A program made the translations under genes and the position numbers. The notes under the pieces are model-generated. The model was not told the DNA's origin. It saw only the letters and a program-made list of their open reading frames with translations, and made no database searches. A DNA stretch of 64,000 bases, taken from assembly GCF_025950525.1 (NCBI RefSeq), contig NZ_JAPDGS010000001.1:744001-808000 (forward strand). Direction: 5' to 3'. The DNA comes from Stagnihabitans lacustris. GTDB lineage: Bacteria > Pseudomonadota > Alphaproteobacteria > Rhodobacterales > Rhodobacteraceae. This document shows, piece by piece, positions 49,475 through 57,445 of the stretch; position 1 is the stretch's first letter; the number at the start of each line of letters is the position of its first letter.

Positions 49475-49583
49475 GGCTCTGGCGGGAGGGGGCTTCGGTA
49501 GACCGCCGTGGCTCCCTCCATTCCAGAGGGCCAAGACGGCGTTGCGCAACAGGTTGTGGCGCTTTTCCATGAGAGGGTCGTTT

Positions 49584-49628
49584 GCCAAGAGAAAAGGGCG
49601 CGCCAGAGGCGCGCCCTTTTCTCTTGGC
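49584..49628. repeat. Hairpin 1: perfect 21-bp stem, loop AGA
   Basis: Arms 49584-49604 and 49608-49628. The core AAAAGGGCGCGCC-AGA-GGCGCGCCCTTTT has an A-tract before and a T-tract after, so it is probably a bidirectional intrinsic terminator for clpX and the convergent gene. Confidence 0.9.
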
Positions 49629-49659
49629 GGTGGCAATTTTCCGCAGGAAAATTGCCACC
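49629..49659. repeat. Hairpin 2: perfect 14-bp stem, loop GCA
   Basis: Arms GGTGGCAATTTTCC (49629-49642) and 49646-49659, directly abutting hairpin 1. TTTTCC at the top of the stem is shared with hairpin 6. Confidence 0.9.
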
Positions 49660-49670
49660 CCTCCCGGGGA

Positions 49671-49709
49671 GCGGGTGCATTTTGCGGCGAAGCCGCAAAA
49701 TGCACCCGC
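49671..49709. repeat. Hairpin 3: perfect 18-bp stem, loop GAA
   Basis: Arms GCGGGTGCATTTTGCGGC (49671-49688) and 49692-49709. Same layout: GC base, TTTT block in mid-stem, GC clamp, three-base loop. Confidence 0.9.
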
Positions 49710-49722
49710 CTTCTGGCCCTAG

Positions 49723-49766
49723 GGCCATGCAGAGCGCAGGGCGAATGCCCTGCGCTCTGCATGGCC
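49723..49766. repeat. Hairpin 4: perfect 20-bp stem, loop GAAT
   Basis: Arms 49723-49742 (beginning GGCCATGCAGAG) and 49747-49766. It lacks the TTTT block of its neighbours. A small GGCCC/GGGCC palindrome overlaps its left edge. Confidence 0.9.
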
Positions 49767-49770
49767 GGGG

Positions 49771-49817
49771 TCCCATCGGAAACGGCGCCCCCTGCGGGGG
49801 CGCCGTTTCCGATGGGA
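49771..49817. repeat. Hairpin 5: perfect 22-bp stem, loop TGC
   Basis: Arms 49771-49792 (beginning TCCCATCGGAAACGG) and 49796-49817. The longest stem in the cluster, ending directly at hairpin 6. Confidence 0.9.
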
Positions 49818-49848
49818 GGGGGCCGTTTTCCTGCGGAAAACGGCCCCC
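49818..49848. repeat. Hairpin 6: perfect 14-bp stem, loop TGC
   Basis: Arms GGGGGCCGTTTTCC (49818-49831) and 49835-49848. The start GGGGGCCG-TTTT is close to the second ygfZ hairpin at 10737. Confidence 0.9.
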
Positions 49849-49879
49849 GACGGAGGTCAGTGCGGCAGGGACGCGCCGT

Positions 49880-50827
49880 TCAAAGCCGGGCCAGGCGCTC
49901 GGTCAGAAGGTCAAAGAAGCCCTGAGCGTCGACATCGCCCACGAAATAGGCATTCGCCTTGCGATCCGTCACGCCCCACCAATCGGCCACCGTCATGCCA
50001 AGGGTCAGAGCGGACTGCGTTTCGATCTCGACATTAATCAACCGGCCCGAGAACAGCTCGGGCTTCAACAGATAGGCCACCACGCAGGGGTCATGCAGCG
50101 GCCCGCCCTCGGTGCCATATTTCGCCACGTCAAACCGTTCAAAGAAATCCGCCCATTCCGCCGCGACCTGCCCGACTCGGCTGCCAAGCGCCCGGATCCG
50201 TTCGACCCGCGCCCGCGTTGTCAGGACCTTGTGCGTCACATCCAGCGGCATGACCACGATCGGCACGCCCGCGGCAAAGACCTCGGCCGCCGCCTCGGGA
50301 TCGACATAGATGTTGAACTCCGCCGCCGGAGTGATGTTGCCGACCTCGAAATAGGCCCCGCCCATCAAGACGATCTCGGCCACGCGGCCCACCACATCGG
50401 GCGCCTTGCGAAAGGCGCTGGCGATATTGGTCAGCGGCCCCAGCGGGCACAGCGTCACGCTCCCCGGCGCCTCGGCGCGCAGCGTCTCGATCAGGAAATC
50501 GACCGCATGGGCCTCTTGCAGCGCCATGGTCGGCTCGATCATTTCGGGCCCGTCCAGCCCGGTCTTGCCATGGACATGTTCGGCCGTCACCAGAGGCCGC
50601 ACCAGGGGCCGGTCACAGCCGGCAAAGACCTTGACGTCGTGGCGCCCCGCCAATTCGCAGACGATGCGCGCGTTTCGTTCGGTCAGCGCCAGGGGCACAT
50701 TGCCGGCCACCGCGGTGATGCCCAGAACCTCCAGATCTTCGGGGCTGGCCAGGGCAAGCAGGATCGCAAAGGCGTCGTCCTGCCCGGGGTCTGTGTCGAT
50801 GATGATCTTGCGCGGGGCCTTGGACAT
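49880..50827 (-). CDS. Nucleoside hydrolase
   Basis: A 315-residue enzyme splitting ribonucleosides into base and ribose for salvage. The calcium-binding DTDPGQDDA is at about residues 11-19, the second motif is LMGGAYFEVGNITPAAEFN (near 163), and HDPCVVAYLL supplies the third metal ligand. AGGA lies 7 nt before the ATG at 50827. Specificity (inosine-uridine versus purine) cannot be told. The gene is convergent with clpX; no nucleoside transporter is next to it. Confidence 0.92.
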   Translation of the reverse strand: MSKAPRKIIIDTDPGQDDAFAILLALASPEDLEVLGITAVAGNVPLALTERNARIVCELAGRHDVKVFAGCDRPLVRPLVTAEHVHGKTGLDGPEMIEPTMALQEAHAVDFLIETLRAEAPGSVTLCPLGPLTNIASAFRKAPDVVGRVAEIVLMGGAYFEVGNITPAAEFNIYVDPEAAAEVFAAGVPIVVMPLDVTHKVLTTRARVERIRALGSRVGQVAAEWADFFERFDVAKYGTEGGPLHDPCVVAYLLKPELFSGRLINVEIETQSALTLGMTVADWWGVTDRKANAYFVGDVDAQGFFDLLTERLARL

Positions 50828-50944
50828 GCGGAATTCCTGTGGATTTTTTGTTCGCATGCCAACTGAACAGCTTCTGGTTGATTTGTCCATCCGGTCAGGA
50901 AATTTAACCCGAAAACCTGTCCAAAGACACAGGGCGGAAAGGAA

Positions 50945-50970
50945 AGGGGCGAGGGTTTCCGCCCGCCCCT
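50945..50970 (-). terminator. Probable terminator of the iron-binding protein gene
   Basis: AGGGGCG / CGCCCCT arms (50945-50951 and 50964-50970). On the minus strand TTTCCTTTCC follows, a weak T-rich tract. Confidence 0.45.
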
Positions 50971-51063
50971 GAAGGCCAAACGTGGAAAGGGCAGGCGCGG
51001 GACCCCGTGCCGCGGCCTCTCGGCCCGAAAGGTCCGAGCGCCCCAGGACCCGAGCCCCCAGGC

Positions 51064-52059
51064 TCAGTTGTCGAAATCGACCTCTTCGATCAGCTTGACG
51101 GCGGCGGGGCGGGCGGCGGCGATATCGGCCAGCGACAGCGTGTCGGGCGTGAAAGGCCCCCAGGACTGGACCAGCGCCGAGGCCTCTACCCCCGGCTCGA
51201 CCGGGAATTCGTGGTTCGTCTCGGCATAGATCTTTTGCGCCTCATCCGAGGCCAGCCATTCCATCAGCTTCAGCGCGGCGTCCTTGTTCGGCGCCGATTT
51301 GGTCATCGCCATGCCCGAGATGTTCATATGGCTGCCGCCGCCCGCAAAGGTCGGGAAGACGACGTTGACCGCATTGGCCCACTCCTTCTGCTCCGGATCG
51401 GCCAGCATCTGCCCCATGTAATAGGTGTTGCCCAGGGCGATGTCACATTCGCCAGCCCAGATCGCCTTGGCCTGATCGCGGTCGCCGCCCTGGGGCTTGC
51501 GCGCCAGATTGGCCTTCAGACCTTCGACCCAGGCCTTCGTTTCGGCCGCGTCATGGTGCAGCGAATAGGCGGCGACCAGCGCCACGTTGTAGTCGTTCAG
51601 GCCCGAACGCACGCAAAGCCGGCCCTTCCATTTCGGGTCGGCCAGGTCCTCATAGGTCGTGACCTCGCCCGCCGCGACACGGTCCTTGGCGGCATAGACG
51701 ACGCGCGACCGCGAGGTCAGGCCGAACCACAGGTCGCCCGGATCGCGGAAGGCGGCCGGGATATTGGCCTCCAGCACGCCCGAATCCACCGGTTGCAGCA
51801 CATCGGCGTTCACCAGCTCCATCAGCCGGCCGATGTCGACCGTCAGCACCAGATCGGCGGGCGAGCGGTCGCCCTCGGCCTTCAGACGCTCGGCCATGCC
51901 TTTGTCGACAAAGGCCACGTTGACCGCGATCCCGGTTTCGGCGGTGAAAGCGTCGACCAGCGGCTGGATCAGCTCGGGCTGGCGGTGGGAATAGATATTG
52001 ACCTCATCAGCCAGGGCGGGCGTGGCGAAGGCGAGGGCAAGAAGGGCGATGCGGTTCAT
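51064..52059 (-). CDS. Iron(III)-type ABC transporter substrate-binding protein
   Basis: A 331-residue periplasmic protein of the FbpA/FutA family. Signal peptide 1-17 (MNRIALLALAFATPALA), then DEVNIYSHRQPELIQPL, and the iron-coordinating tyrosines expected near GNTYYMGQML (about 215). FbpA-type proteins capture ferric iron. No permease or ATPase gene is adjacent, so the rest of the transporter is elsewhere. The upstream region (52060-52287) shows no iron-box I could name with confidence. Confidence 0.88.
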   Translation of the reverse strand: MNRIALLALAFATPALADEVNIYSHRQPELIQPLVDAFTAETGIAVNVAFVDKGMAERLKAEGDRSPADLVLTVDIGRLMELVNADVLQPVDSGVLEANIPAAFRDPGDLWFGLTSRSRVVYAAKDRVAAGEVTTYEDLADPKWKGRLCVRSGLNDYNVALVAAYSLHHDAAETKAWVEGLKANLARKPQGGDRDQAKAIWAGECDIALGNTYYMGQMLADPEQKEWANAVNVVFPTFAGGGSHMNISGMAMTKSAPNKDAALKLMEWLASDEAQKIYAETNHEFPVEPGVEASALVQSWGPFTPDTLSLADIAAARPAAVKLIEEVDFDN

Positions 52060-52287
52060 TGGGAGAGTCCTTTTGTCAGGAATACCCCGCTATGGCGCGA
52101 TCCGGGCGCGCGGTCAATAGTTGAGTGTTTCACTTTTTCCGGCGCGAGGACATTCTCACGGGAAAAATTTGCAGCCGGGGTCGGGATCACGTCGGCCCAG
52201 TCGGGAGGCACGCTGCCCAGTCAATCAAAGGTTCGGCGAAAATTTTCGGCGGGCGCGCTTGGTCAAGGCGCCTGACCTGCGGCGCTT

Positions 52288-53085
52288 CTAACGCGCCTTG
52301 TCTTCGGCCTTGGCGCGGTTCCACAGCGCGTCCATTTCCTCCAGCGTGCTGTCCGAGGGTGTGCGCCCCGCCTCCGCCAACCAATCCTCGATCCGCCCGA
52401 ACCGCCGGGTGAATTTCGCATTGGCCCCGCGCAAGGCCGCCTCGGGGTCGACATTCATATGCCGCGCCAGGTTGGCCATGACAAAGAGCAGGTCGCCGAA
52501 TTCTTCCTCGACCTCCTGCGGCCCAAGGGTCTCCCGCGCTTCGACCAGCTCTTCCATCTCTTCGCGGAGTTTCTCCAGCACCTGATCCGTCGAGGGCCAG
52601 TCAAACCCCACCCGGGCCGCGCGCTTTTGCAGTTTGACCGCGCGCATCAGGGCGGGAAGCCCCATGGCGACGCCGTCCAGCACCCGGGCCGAACCGCGCT
52701 CTGCCGACTTCACCGCCTCCCAATCGCGGGTCTGCTGCTCTGCCGTTTTCTGGTTCGACTCGGACCCAAAGACATGCGGATGACGCGCGATCATCTTGGC
52801 GTTGATCGCCGCCACCACATCGTCAAAGGTGAAAAGCCCGGCCTCCTCGGCCATTTGCGCATGAAAGACCGATTGGAACAGCAGGTCGCCCAGTTCCCCC
52901 GGCAGTTCCCCCCAAGCTTCGCGCTGGATCGCATCGGCGACCTCATGGGCCTCTTCGATCGTATAGGGCGCGATGGTGGCGAAGGTCTGTTCCAAGTCCC
53001 AGGGACAGCCCGTCACCGGGTGCCGCAAGGCCGCCATGATCGCCCGCAGTTTCGCCAATCCGTCCAAGTCATCCAAGCCTGCCAT
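52288..53085 (-). CDS. mazG: Nucleoside triphosphate pyrophosphohydrolase MazG
   Basis: A 265-residue all-alpha NTP pyrophosphatase that removes non-canonical or excess NTPs and affects (p)ppGpp levels. It has two MazG modules; the first carries CPWDLEQTFATIAPYTIEEAHEV (two pieces, near 27-50) with the EExxE metal motif, the second EEMEELVEAR and EEFGDLLF (near 180-205). Length is normal. It is divergent from the M20 amidohydrolase, 51 bp apart. Confidence 0.94.
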   Translation of the reverse strand: MAGLDDLDGLAKLRAIMAALRHPVTGCPWDLEQTFATIAPYTIEEAHEVADAIQREAWGELPGELGDLLFQSVFHAQMAEEAGLFTFDDVVAAINAKMIARHPHVFGSESNQKTAEQQTRDWEAVKSAERGSARVLDGVAMGLPALMRAVKLQKRAARVGFDWPSTDQVLEKLREEMEELVEARETLGPQEVEEEFGDLLFVMANLARHMNVDPEAALRGANAKFTRRFGRIEDWLAEAGRTPSDSTLEEMDALWNRAKAEDKAR

Positions 53086-53136
53086 TGCCCTCGCCCCGGA
53101 TTTGAGATTTGATCAAAGGCCAAAGAGGAGACCCCC

Positions 53137-54300
53137 ATGCCCGTTCTGAACCGTATCGCCGCTTATGCGGAAGAAATGAAGACCTGGCGTCGGCATCTGC
53201 ATCAGCATCCCGAACTTTCCTTTGATTGCGTCCAAACCGCGGCTTTCATCGCGGACCGCCTGCGCGAAATCGGTGTGGATGAGATCCACGAGGGCATCGC
53301 CCAAACCGGCATCGTCGCGGTGATCAATGGCACGGGGGCAGGGCCGACGATTGGCCTGCGCGCCGATATGGATGCGCTTCCGATTGAGGAGACGACGGGG
53401 GCGGAATACACCTCTACCGTTCCAGGCAAGATGCACGCCTGCGGTCATGACGGCCATGTCACCATGCTGCTGGGCGCGGCGAAATACCTGGCCGAGACGC
53501 GGCGTTTCACGGGCCGCGTCGCGCTGATCTTCCAACCCGCCGAAGAGGATGGCGCGGGCGGCATGGTCATGGTCAACGAAGGCATCATGGACCGCTTTGC
53601 CATCACCCAGGTCTATGGCATCCACAACGCGCCGAACCTGCCGTTCGGGCATTTCTTCACCACGCCCGGCGCGCTGATGGCCTCGGTCGATACGGCGTTT
53701 GTCTATATCACCGGCAAGGGCGGCCATGGCGCCACGCCGCATGACTGCATCGACCCGGTCGTGGCCACCGTCGCCATGGTGCAGGCCGTGCAGACCATCA
53801 TCCCGCGCAATGTCTATGCCTTGGACGAGGCGGTGATTTCGGTCACGCAGATCCACACTGGGACCGCGTCGAATATCATCCCCGAAGAGGCGATGTTCTG
53901 CGCCACGATCCGCAGTTTCAAACCCGATGTCCGGGCGCTGTTGAAAAAGCGCTTCCACGAGATTGTCGAGGGCACTGCGCTGGCCTTCAACGTCACGGCG
54001 CGGGTCGATTACGACTGGGGCTATCCCGCGACGATCAACACGCCGGACGAGGCGGCCTTTGCCAGTGCCGTGGCCGCCGAAGTCGCGGGCGACGAGGCCA
54101 GCCATCCCAATTCCAACCGCGAAATGGGCTCCGAGGATTTCAGCTATATGCTGGAGGCGCGCCCCGGCGCCTATCTCTTCCTGGGCACCGGCCCCGGCGC
54201 GGGCCTGCACCATTCCGCCTTTGATTTCAACGACGAGGCCGCCCCCATCGGCGCCTCCTTCTTTGCGCGGCTTGTGGAACGCGCCCAACCGGTGTCCTGA
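53137..54300 (+). CDS. M20 family amidohydrolase (hippurate hydrolase-like)
   Basis: A 387-residue zinc amidohydrolase of the HipO/IAA-amino-acid hydrolase group. Metal ligands: HACGHDGH (near 98-105), the EE pair in FQPAEEDGAGG (near 133), HNAPNLPFG (near 162) and the C-terminal SEDFSYML. Substrates are N-acyl amino acids; which one is unknown. GAGGAG precedes the ATG at 53137. Its stop shares a base with the next start (TGATG), so the pair is translationally coupled. Confidence 0.9.
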   Translation: MPVLNRIAAYAEEMKTWRRHLHQHPELSFDCVQTAAFIADRLREIGVDEIHEGIAQTGIVAVINGTGAGPTIGLRADMDALPIEETTGAEYTSTVPGKMHACGHDGHVTMLLGAAKYLAETRRFTGRVALIFQPAEEDGAGGMVMVNEGIMDRFAITQVYGIHNAPNLPFGHFFTTPGALMASVDTAFVYITGKGGHGATPHDCIDPVVATVAMVQAVQTIIPRNVYALDEAVISVTQIHTGTASNIIPEEAMFCATIRSFKPDVRALLKKRFHEIVEGTALAFNVTARVDYDWGYPATINTPDEAAFASAVAAEVAGDEASHPNSNREMGSEDFSYMLEARPGAYLFLGTGPGAGLHHSAFDFNDEAAPIGASFFARLVERAQPVS

Positions 54301-55058
54301 TGAAAGCTCTTGCCCTTCTGCTTCTGGCCACGCCCTGCATGGCCGATCCCTTTGAAACCGTCATGACCAATGACCAGGGCGCGATCCTGGATATCTATGG
54401 CGTCACCGATGGGGGCTTCAACTTCACCCTGTCTTCGGCGCCTTGCCCCGAGGGCGAAACGACCTGTCTGGTGATCGAGGGTCAGGCGCTGGCGACGGCC
54501 AAGGGTTACACCTGGTCCGATGGCAACTCGCGGATCTTCTTTGCCGATACGGCCGAAGGGGTGACGATCCTGCAAACTGCCGGCGATCTGGGGGCGGGCA
54601 CGGCCAACCGCGCGGCAAAGCTGGCTTTCCCGGGCGACTATGTCCCGGATGCCGAGGCGGCCGAGCAGATGGGCGACCCCGGCGATGGCGACATGGGGGT
54701 TCCGCCCTCTTTCAGCCTGTTCCAGACCCCCACCGGCAATATCGGCTGCCAGTTCATCGCGGCCGAGGCGACGGAAGTGCGCTGCGACCTGGGCGAATAC
54801 ACCGCCAGCTATCCGAACCAGCCGAATTCCTGCGAATTCGACTGGGGCGGGGCCTTTGGCGTGACCTCATGGTCCGACGTCGGCGAGGTCCTGTGTTACT
54901 CGGACACCGTCCGCGACCCCGGCGCCGAGGTGCTGGATTACGGTGCCAAGATCACGGTCGGCGACGTCACCTGTTGGTCGGAAAAGACCGGTGTGATCTG
55001 CGAGAACTCCATGGGCCACGGCTTTCAGATCTCGCGCCGGGCGCAAGAGGTCTATTAA
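54300..55058 (+). CDS. Exported DUF6636-like protein
   Basis: A 252-residue protein with a short signal peptide (MKALALLLLATPCMA). The C-terminal half (about 138-250) carries SLFQTPTGNIGCQFIAAEA and later paired cysteines (RCDLG, SCEFDWG, VLCYSD, VTCWSE, VICENS) characteristic of a disulfide-rich DUF6636-type domain of unknown function. The first half is beta-rich and unrecognised. Its coupling to the M20 gene may be incidental. The stop overlaps the convergent RTX gene by 4 bp. Confidence 0.75.
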   Translation: MKALALLLLATPCMADPFETVMTNDQGAILDIYGVTDGGFNFTLSSAPCPEGETTCLVIEGQALATAKGYTWSDGNSRIFFADTAEGVTILQTAGDLGAGTANRAAKLAFPGDYVPDAEAAEQMGDPGDGDMGVPPSFSLFQTPTGNIGCQFIAAEATEVRCDLGEYTASYPNQPNSCEFDWGGAFGVTSWSDVGEVLCYSDTVRDPGAEVLDYGAKITVGDVTCWSEKTGVICENSMGHGFQISRRAQEVY

Positions 55059-56485
55059 AGCCAGAAGTCCGCTTCGGTCAGGGCGTGAAGGCCGGTCAAA
55101 ACCACCGCGCCATCGGCCTGACCGTCGCCGTTGATGTCCCAGCGGATCAGCGTGTCCGTGCCTTGCGTCACCACGACCTGAGCCGCGGCGGTGAAGGCCG
55201 TGGCAAGGGTCAGCTCGCCCGGCAGCAAAGACAGGTCGATCCGGTCGCCGGTGGTGAAATCGGTGATCAGGTCGGGGGTTCCGGCCAGGCTTTGCCCGGG
55301 GGCAAAGACGAAGCTGTCCTCTCCTGCGCCGCCGGTCAGCACATCGCGGCCCATCCCGCCGTTGATCCGGTCATCGCCCGCGCCGCCGTAAATCCGGTCT
55401 TCCTGCCGGCCCCCGTGCAGCGTGTCGGCGCCGTCCGCGCCCACCAAAGTGTCGCGCCCCAGACCTCCGGTCAGCAGGTTGCGCCCCGCGTTGCCGGTCA
55501 TCGCATTGGCCAGGTCATTGCCACCGCCGCGCAGGTCGCCCGCCCCCTTCAGCACCAGAACCTCCAGCCCCGAGGCCAGATCGAACGAGGTCCAGGCCTC
55601 GACCGTGTCACGCCCCAGGCCACTGTCCAGGATCGTCACCGCCGCGTTGACGCGGTAGACATCCGCGCCCCCCGTGTCGCGGATCAGGCCAACCCCGCCC
55701 CGCGCATCGACCAGGTCATTGCCCAGCCCCATGTCCAGCGTGCCCGTCAAGCGGCCCTCGAACCGGTCATTGCCCGACCCCAACGAGACATTTCCGGTGA
55801 CAAGCCCTTGGCCCGTCACGATATCTGTGCTGGCGCCCGTGGTCACATTCCCCGTCACCGCCCCCGCGTTGACCAGCCAGAATTGTGAGCCGCTCTCGGT
55901 CAGCCCCACGACGACATCGCCCAGGATGCGGCCCTGGTTGGCCACCTGCACCGTGGCCGGCATCCCACCATCGCCACCGACCCGCAGGCCCCCGGTGATC
56001 GTGCCCGCATTGGTCAGGTTGGCCGCGCCGCCGCCCAGATCGACGCCCAGAAGGCTGCCCGTCACCGACCCCGTCAGCGTCAGATGCGCATTGCGCCCCG
56101 TGACCGCGATCCCGGTTTCGGCGGTGATCGCCCCCGACAGCGTCAGCCCCGCGCCCGCGCCCATCAAGGCCACCCCGGTCCCGCGTGCGGCCGTCACCGT
56201 CCCCGTCACCGTGGCAAAACCGGCCGCGCCCAGGCCTATGGCGTAATTCTCGGTATCAGACAGGACCCCGCCCGACACGGTCAGCGTCGTGGGCCAATCG
56301 ACCGCCAGGTGATCCAGCCAGGCATAGCCCGCGATGACAACCGAGGCCGCGCCGGTGCCGCGCAGGTCAAAACCGGTGTCGGGCAAAAGCAGCGCGCCGG
56401 TCCCGGTGACGGCCAGACGGTCCCCCTGGGCCAGGGTCTGAAACCCGACCCAGGTGGCGGTGGTGTCGATCACATAGGTGGTCAT
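55055..56485 (-). CDS. RTX calcium-binding protein
   Basis: A 476-residue secreted protein without an N-terminal signal peptide. The first ~290 residues are Thr/Gly/Ala-rich short repeats (for example VTGTVTAARGTGV, LSGAITAETGIAV) that look like a parallel beta-helix. Then come GGxGxDx(L/I/F)x calcium-binding nonapeptides (LTGGLGRDTLVG, IYGGAGDDRING, LTGGAGEDSFVF, about 340-395) and a C-terminal segment ending DGAVVLTGLHALTEADFWL, the usual type I secretion signal region. TolC may serve its export; no dedicated HlyB/HlyD pair is in the window. Start at 56485 is MTTYVIDTT. Confidence 0.86.
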   Translation of the reverse strand: MTTYVIDTTATWVGFQTLAQGDRLAVTGTGALLLPDTGFDLRGTGAASVVIAGYAWLDHLAVDWPTTLTVSGGVLSDTENYAIGLGAAGFATVTGTVTAARGTGVALMGAGAGLTLSGAITAETGIAVTGRNAHLTLTGSVTGSLLGVDLGGGAANLTNAGTITGGLRVGGDGGMPATVQVANQGRILGDVVVGLTESGSQFWLVNAGAVTGNVTTGASTDIVTGQGLVTGNVSLGSGNDRFEGRLTGTLDMGLGNDLVDARGGVGLIRDTGGADVYRVNAAVTILDSGLGRDTVEAWTSFDLASGLEVLVLKGAGDLRGGGNDLANAMTGNAGRNLLTGGLGRDTLVGADGADTLHGGRQEDRIYGGAGDDRINGGMGRDVLTGGAGEDSFVFAPGQSLAGTPDLITDFTTGDRIDLSLLPGELTLATAFTAAAQVVVTQGTDTLIRWDINGDGQADGAVVLTGLHALTEADFWL

Positions 56486-56570
56486 GGCAAGTCCCCTCAA
56501 ATTCGCGTGGCGAAGTTAAGGGGTTATTAATCCAACCGGGGAACAGAACAAGAAAATCCTGAGGACTTCG

Positions 56571-57335
56571 TTAACCGGCGGGGGTGGGCGCAGGGGAAGC
56601 CGCAACCGGGGCGGGCACAACGGGGGCGGGCGCCAGATCCACCGTCTGTCCGGGCAGATACAGCGCGTCCGGCGTGGTGCCATCGGCGTTCAGGACCACA
56701 ACCTTGGCCCCATCGGCCACACGGGTGTAAAGGTCGATGACATCCTGGTTCAGCATCCGGAAACAGCCCGACGAGGCGTCCTTGCCGATGCTCTCCCATT
56801 CCGGCGTGCCGTGGATTCGATAGCCGTAATCGACGCCGTTGGTCTTCAGATACAGCGCCCGCGCGCCCAGCGGATTGGTCGGCCCGCCTGCCTGACCGGT
56901 CCGGTAACGCTCCAGCTCCGGCCGGCGGGCGATCATCTCGGGCGGGGGGGTCCAGCGCGGCCAGGTGGTGCGGCCGGTGACGGTGGCGACGCCCGACCAG
57001 CCAAAGCCCTCGCGGCCGACCGCGATGCCGTAGCGCAGCGCCCGGCCCGGGGCCGTGACCAGGTAAAGATGCTTGGCCTGGGGGTCGATGATCACGGTGC
57101 CCGCGGGCTCTGCGCTGCGATAGACGACCTCTTGGCGCAGGAATTCGGGCGGGACTTCCTCGGTCGGGACGGGTTTGATGCGGAAGCCCTGGTCGGTGGA
57201 GGCGCCATAGCGGGCGGGGTCGGGGGCCTCTAGCACGCCGCCGGGGCCTGCGTTCATCGCGGCCATCGTGGCCTCGTCACAGGCGGTCAGACCCAACATC
57301 AACAACGGCAGACAAAGGCGCGCGAGCAAAGACAT
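56571..57335 (-). CDS. L,D-transpeptidase lipoprotein (YkuD)
   Basis: A 254-residue enzyme that cross-links or anchors proteins to peptidoglycan. A lipobox LTAC puts the lipidated cysteine near residue 19. The YkuD catalytic motif is complete: YGYRIHG (near 170) and SSGCFRM with the catalytic cysteine near 191. The C-terminal tail is a Pro/Ala stretch (APAPVVPAPVAASPAPTPAG). It lies alone between kynU and the RTX gene. Confidence 0.92.
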   Translation of the reverse strand: MSLLARLCLPLLMLGLTACDEATMAAMNAGPGGVLEAPDPARYGASTDQGFRIKPVPTEEVPPEFLRQEVVYRSAEPAGTVIIDPQAKHLYLVTAPGRALRYGIAVGREGFGWSGVATVTGRTTWPRWTPPPEMIARRPELERYRTGQAGGPTNPLGARALYLKTNGVDYGYRIHGTPEWESIGKDASSGCFRMLNQDVIDLYTRVADGAKVVVLNADGTTPDALYLPGQTVDLAPAPVVPAPVAASPAPTPAG

Positions 57336-57391
57336 TTCTGTTCCCCCAAAGGATGATCACAGACTAGTCCCGCCGCGCGCCAAGGTCAAAG

Positions 57392-57445
57392 GGTTCAAGT
57401 CACTTTGGGGGTTCACGTCACTTTGGGGGTTCAGGTCACTTTGGC
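57392..57445. repeat. 18-bp tandem array, three copies, covering the kynU stop
   Basis: GGTTCAAGTCACTTTGGG (57392-57409), GGTTCACGTCACTTTGGG (57410-57427) and GGTTCAGGTCACTTTGGC (57428-57445). The kynU stop codon (57431-57433) lies in the last unit. Confidence 0.92.

Larger units (their letters stand above)
49475..49879. other. 405-bp non-coding stretch between clpX and the nucleoside hydrolase
   Basis: No gene is convincing here. 49475-49583 is plain sequence; 49584-49848 is filled by six perfect hairpins listed separately; 49849-49879 leads to the nucleoside hydrolase stop. The two flanking genes converge, so this is the 3' end of both. Confidence 0.8.

Noticed and set aside
49480..49574. 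Possible small minus-strand peptide starting MEKRHNLLRNAVLALW before the hairpin cluster
   Set aside because: The frame runs on without stop into antisense clpX, has no ribosome site and cannot be confirmed as a gene or mobile-element fragment.
49584..49848. Hairpin cluster considered as an integron attC array or phage attachment site
   Set aside because: No integrase, no gene cassettes, and stems are perfect rather than having the bulges typical of attC.
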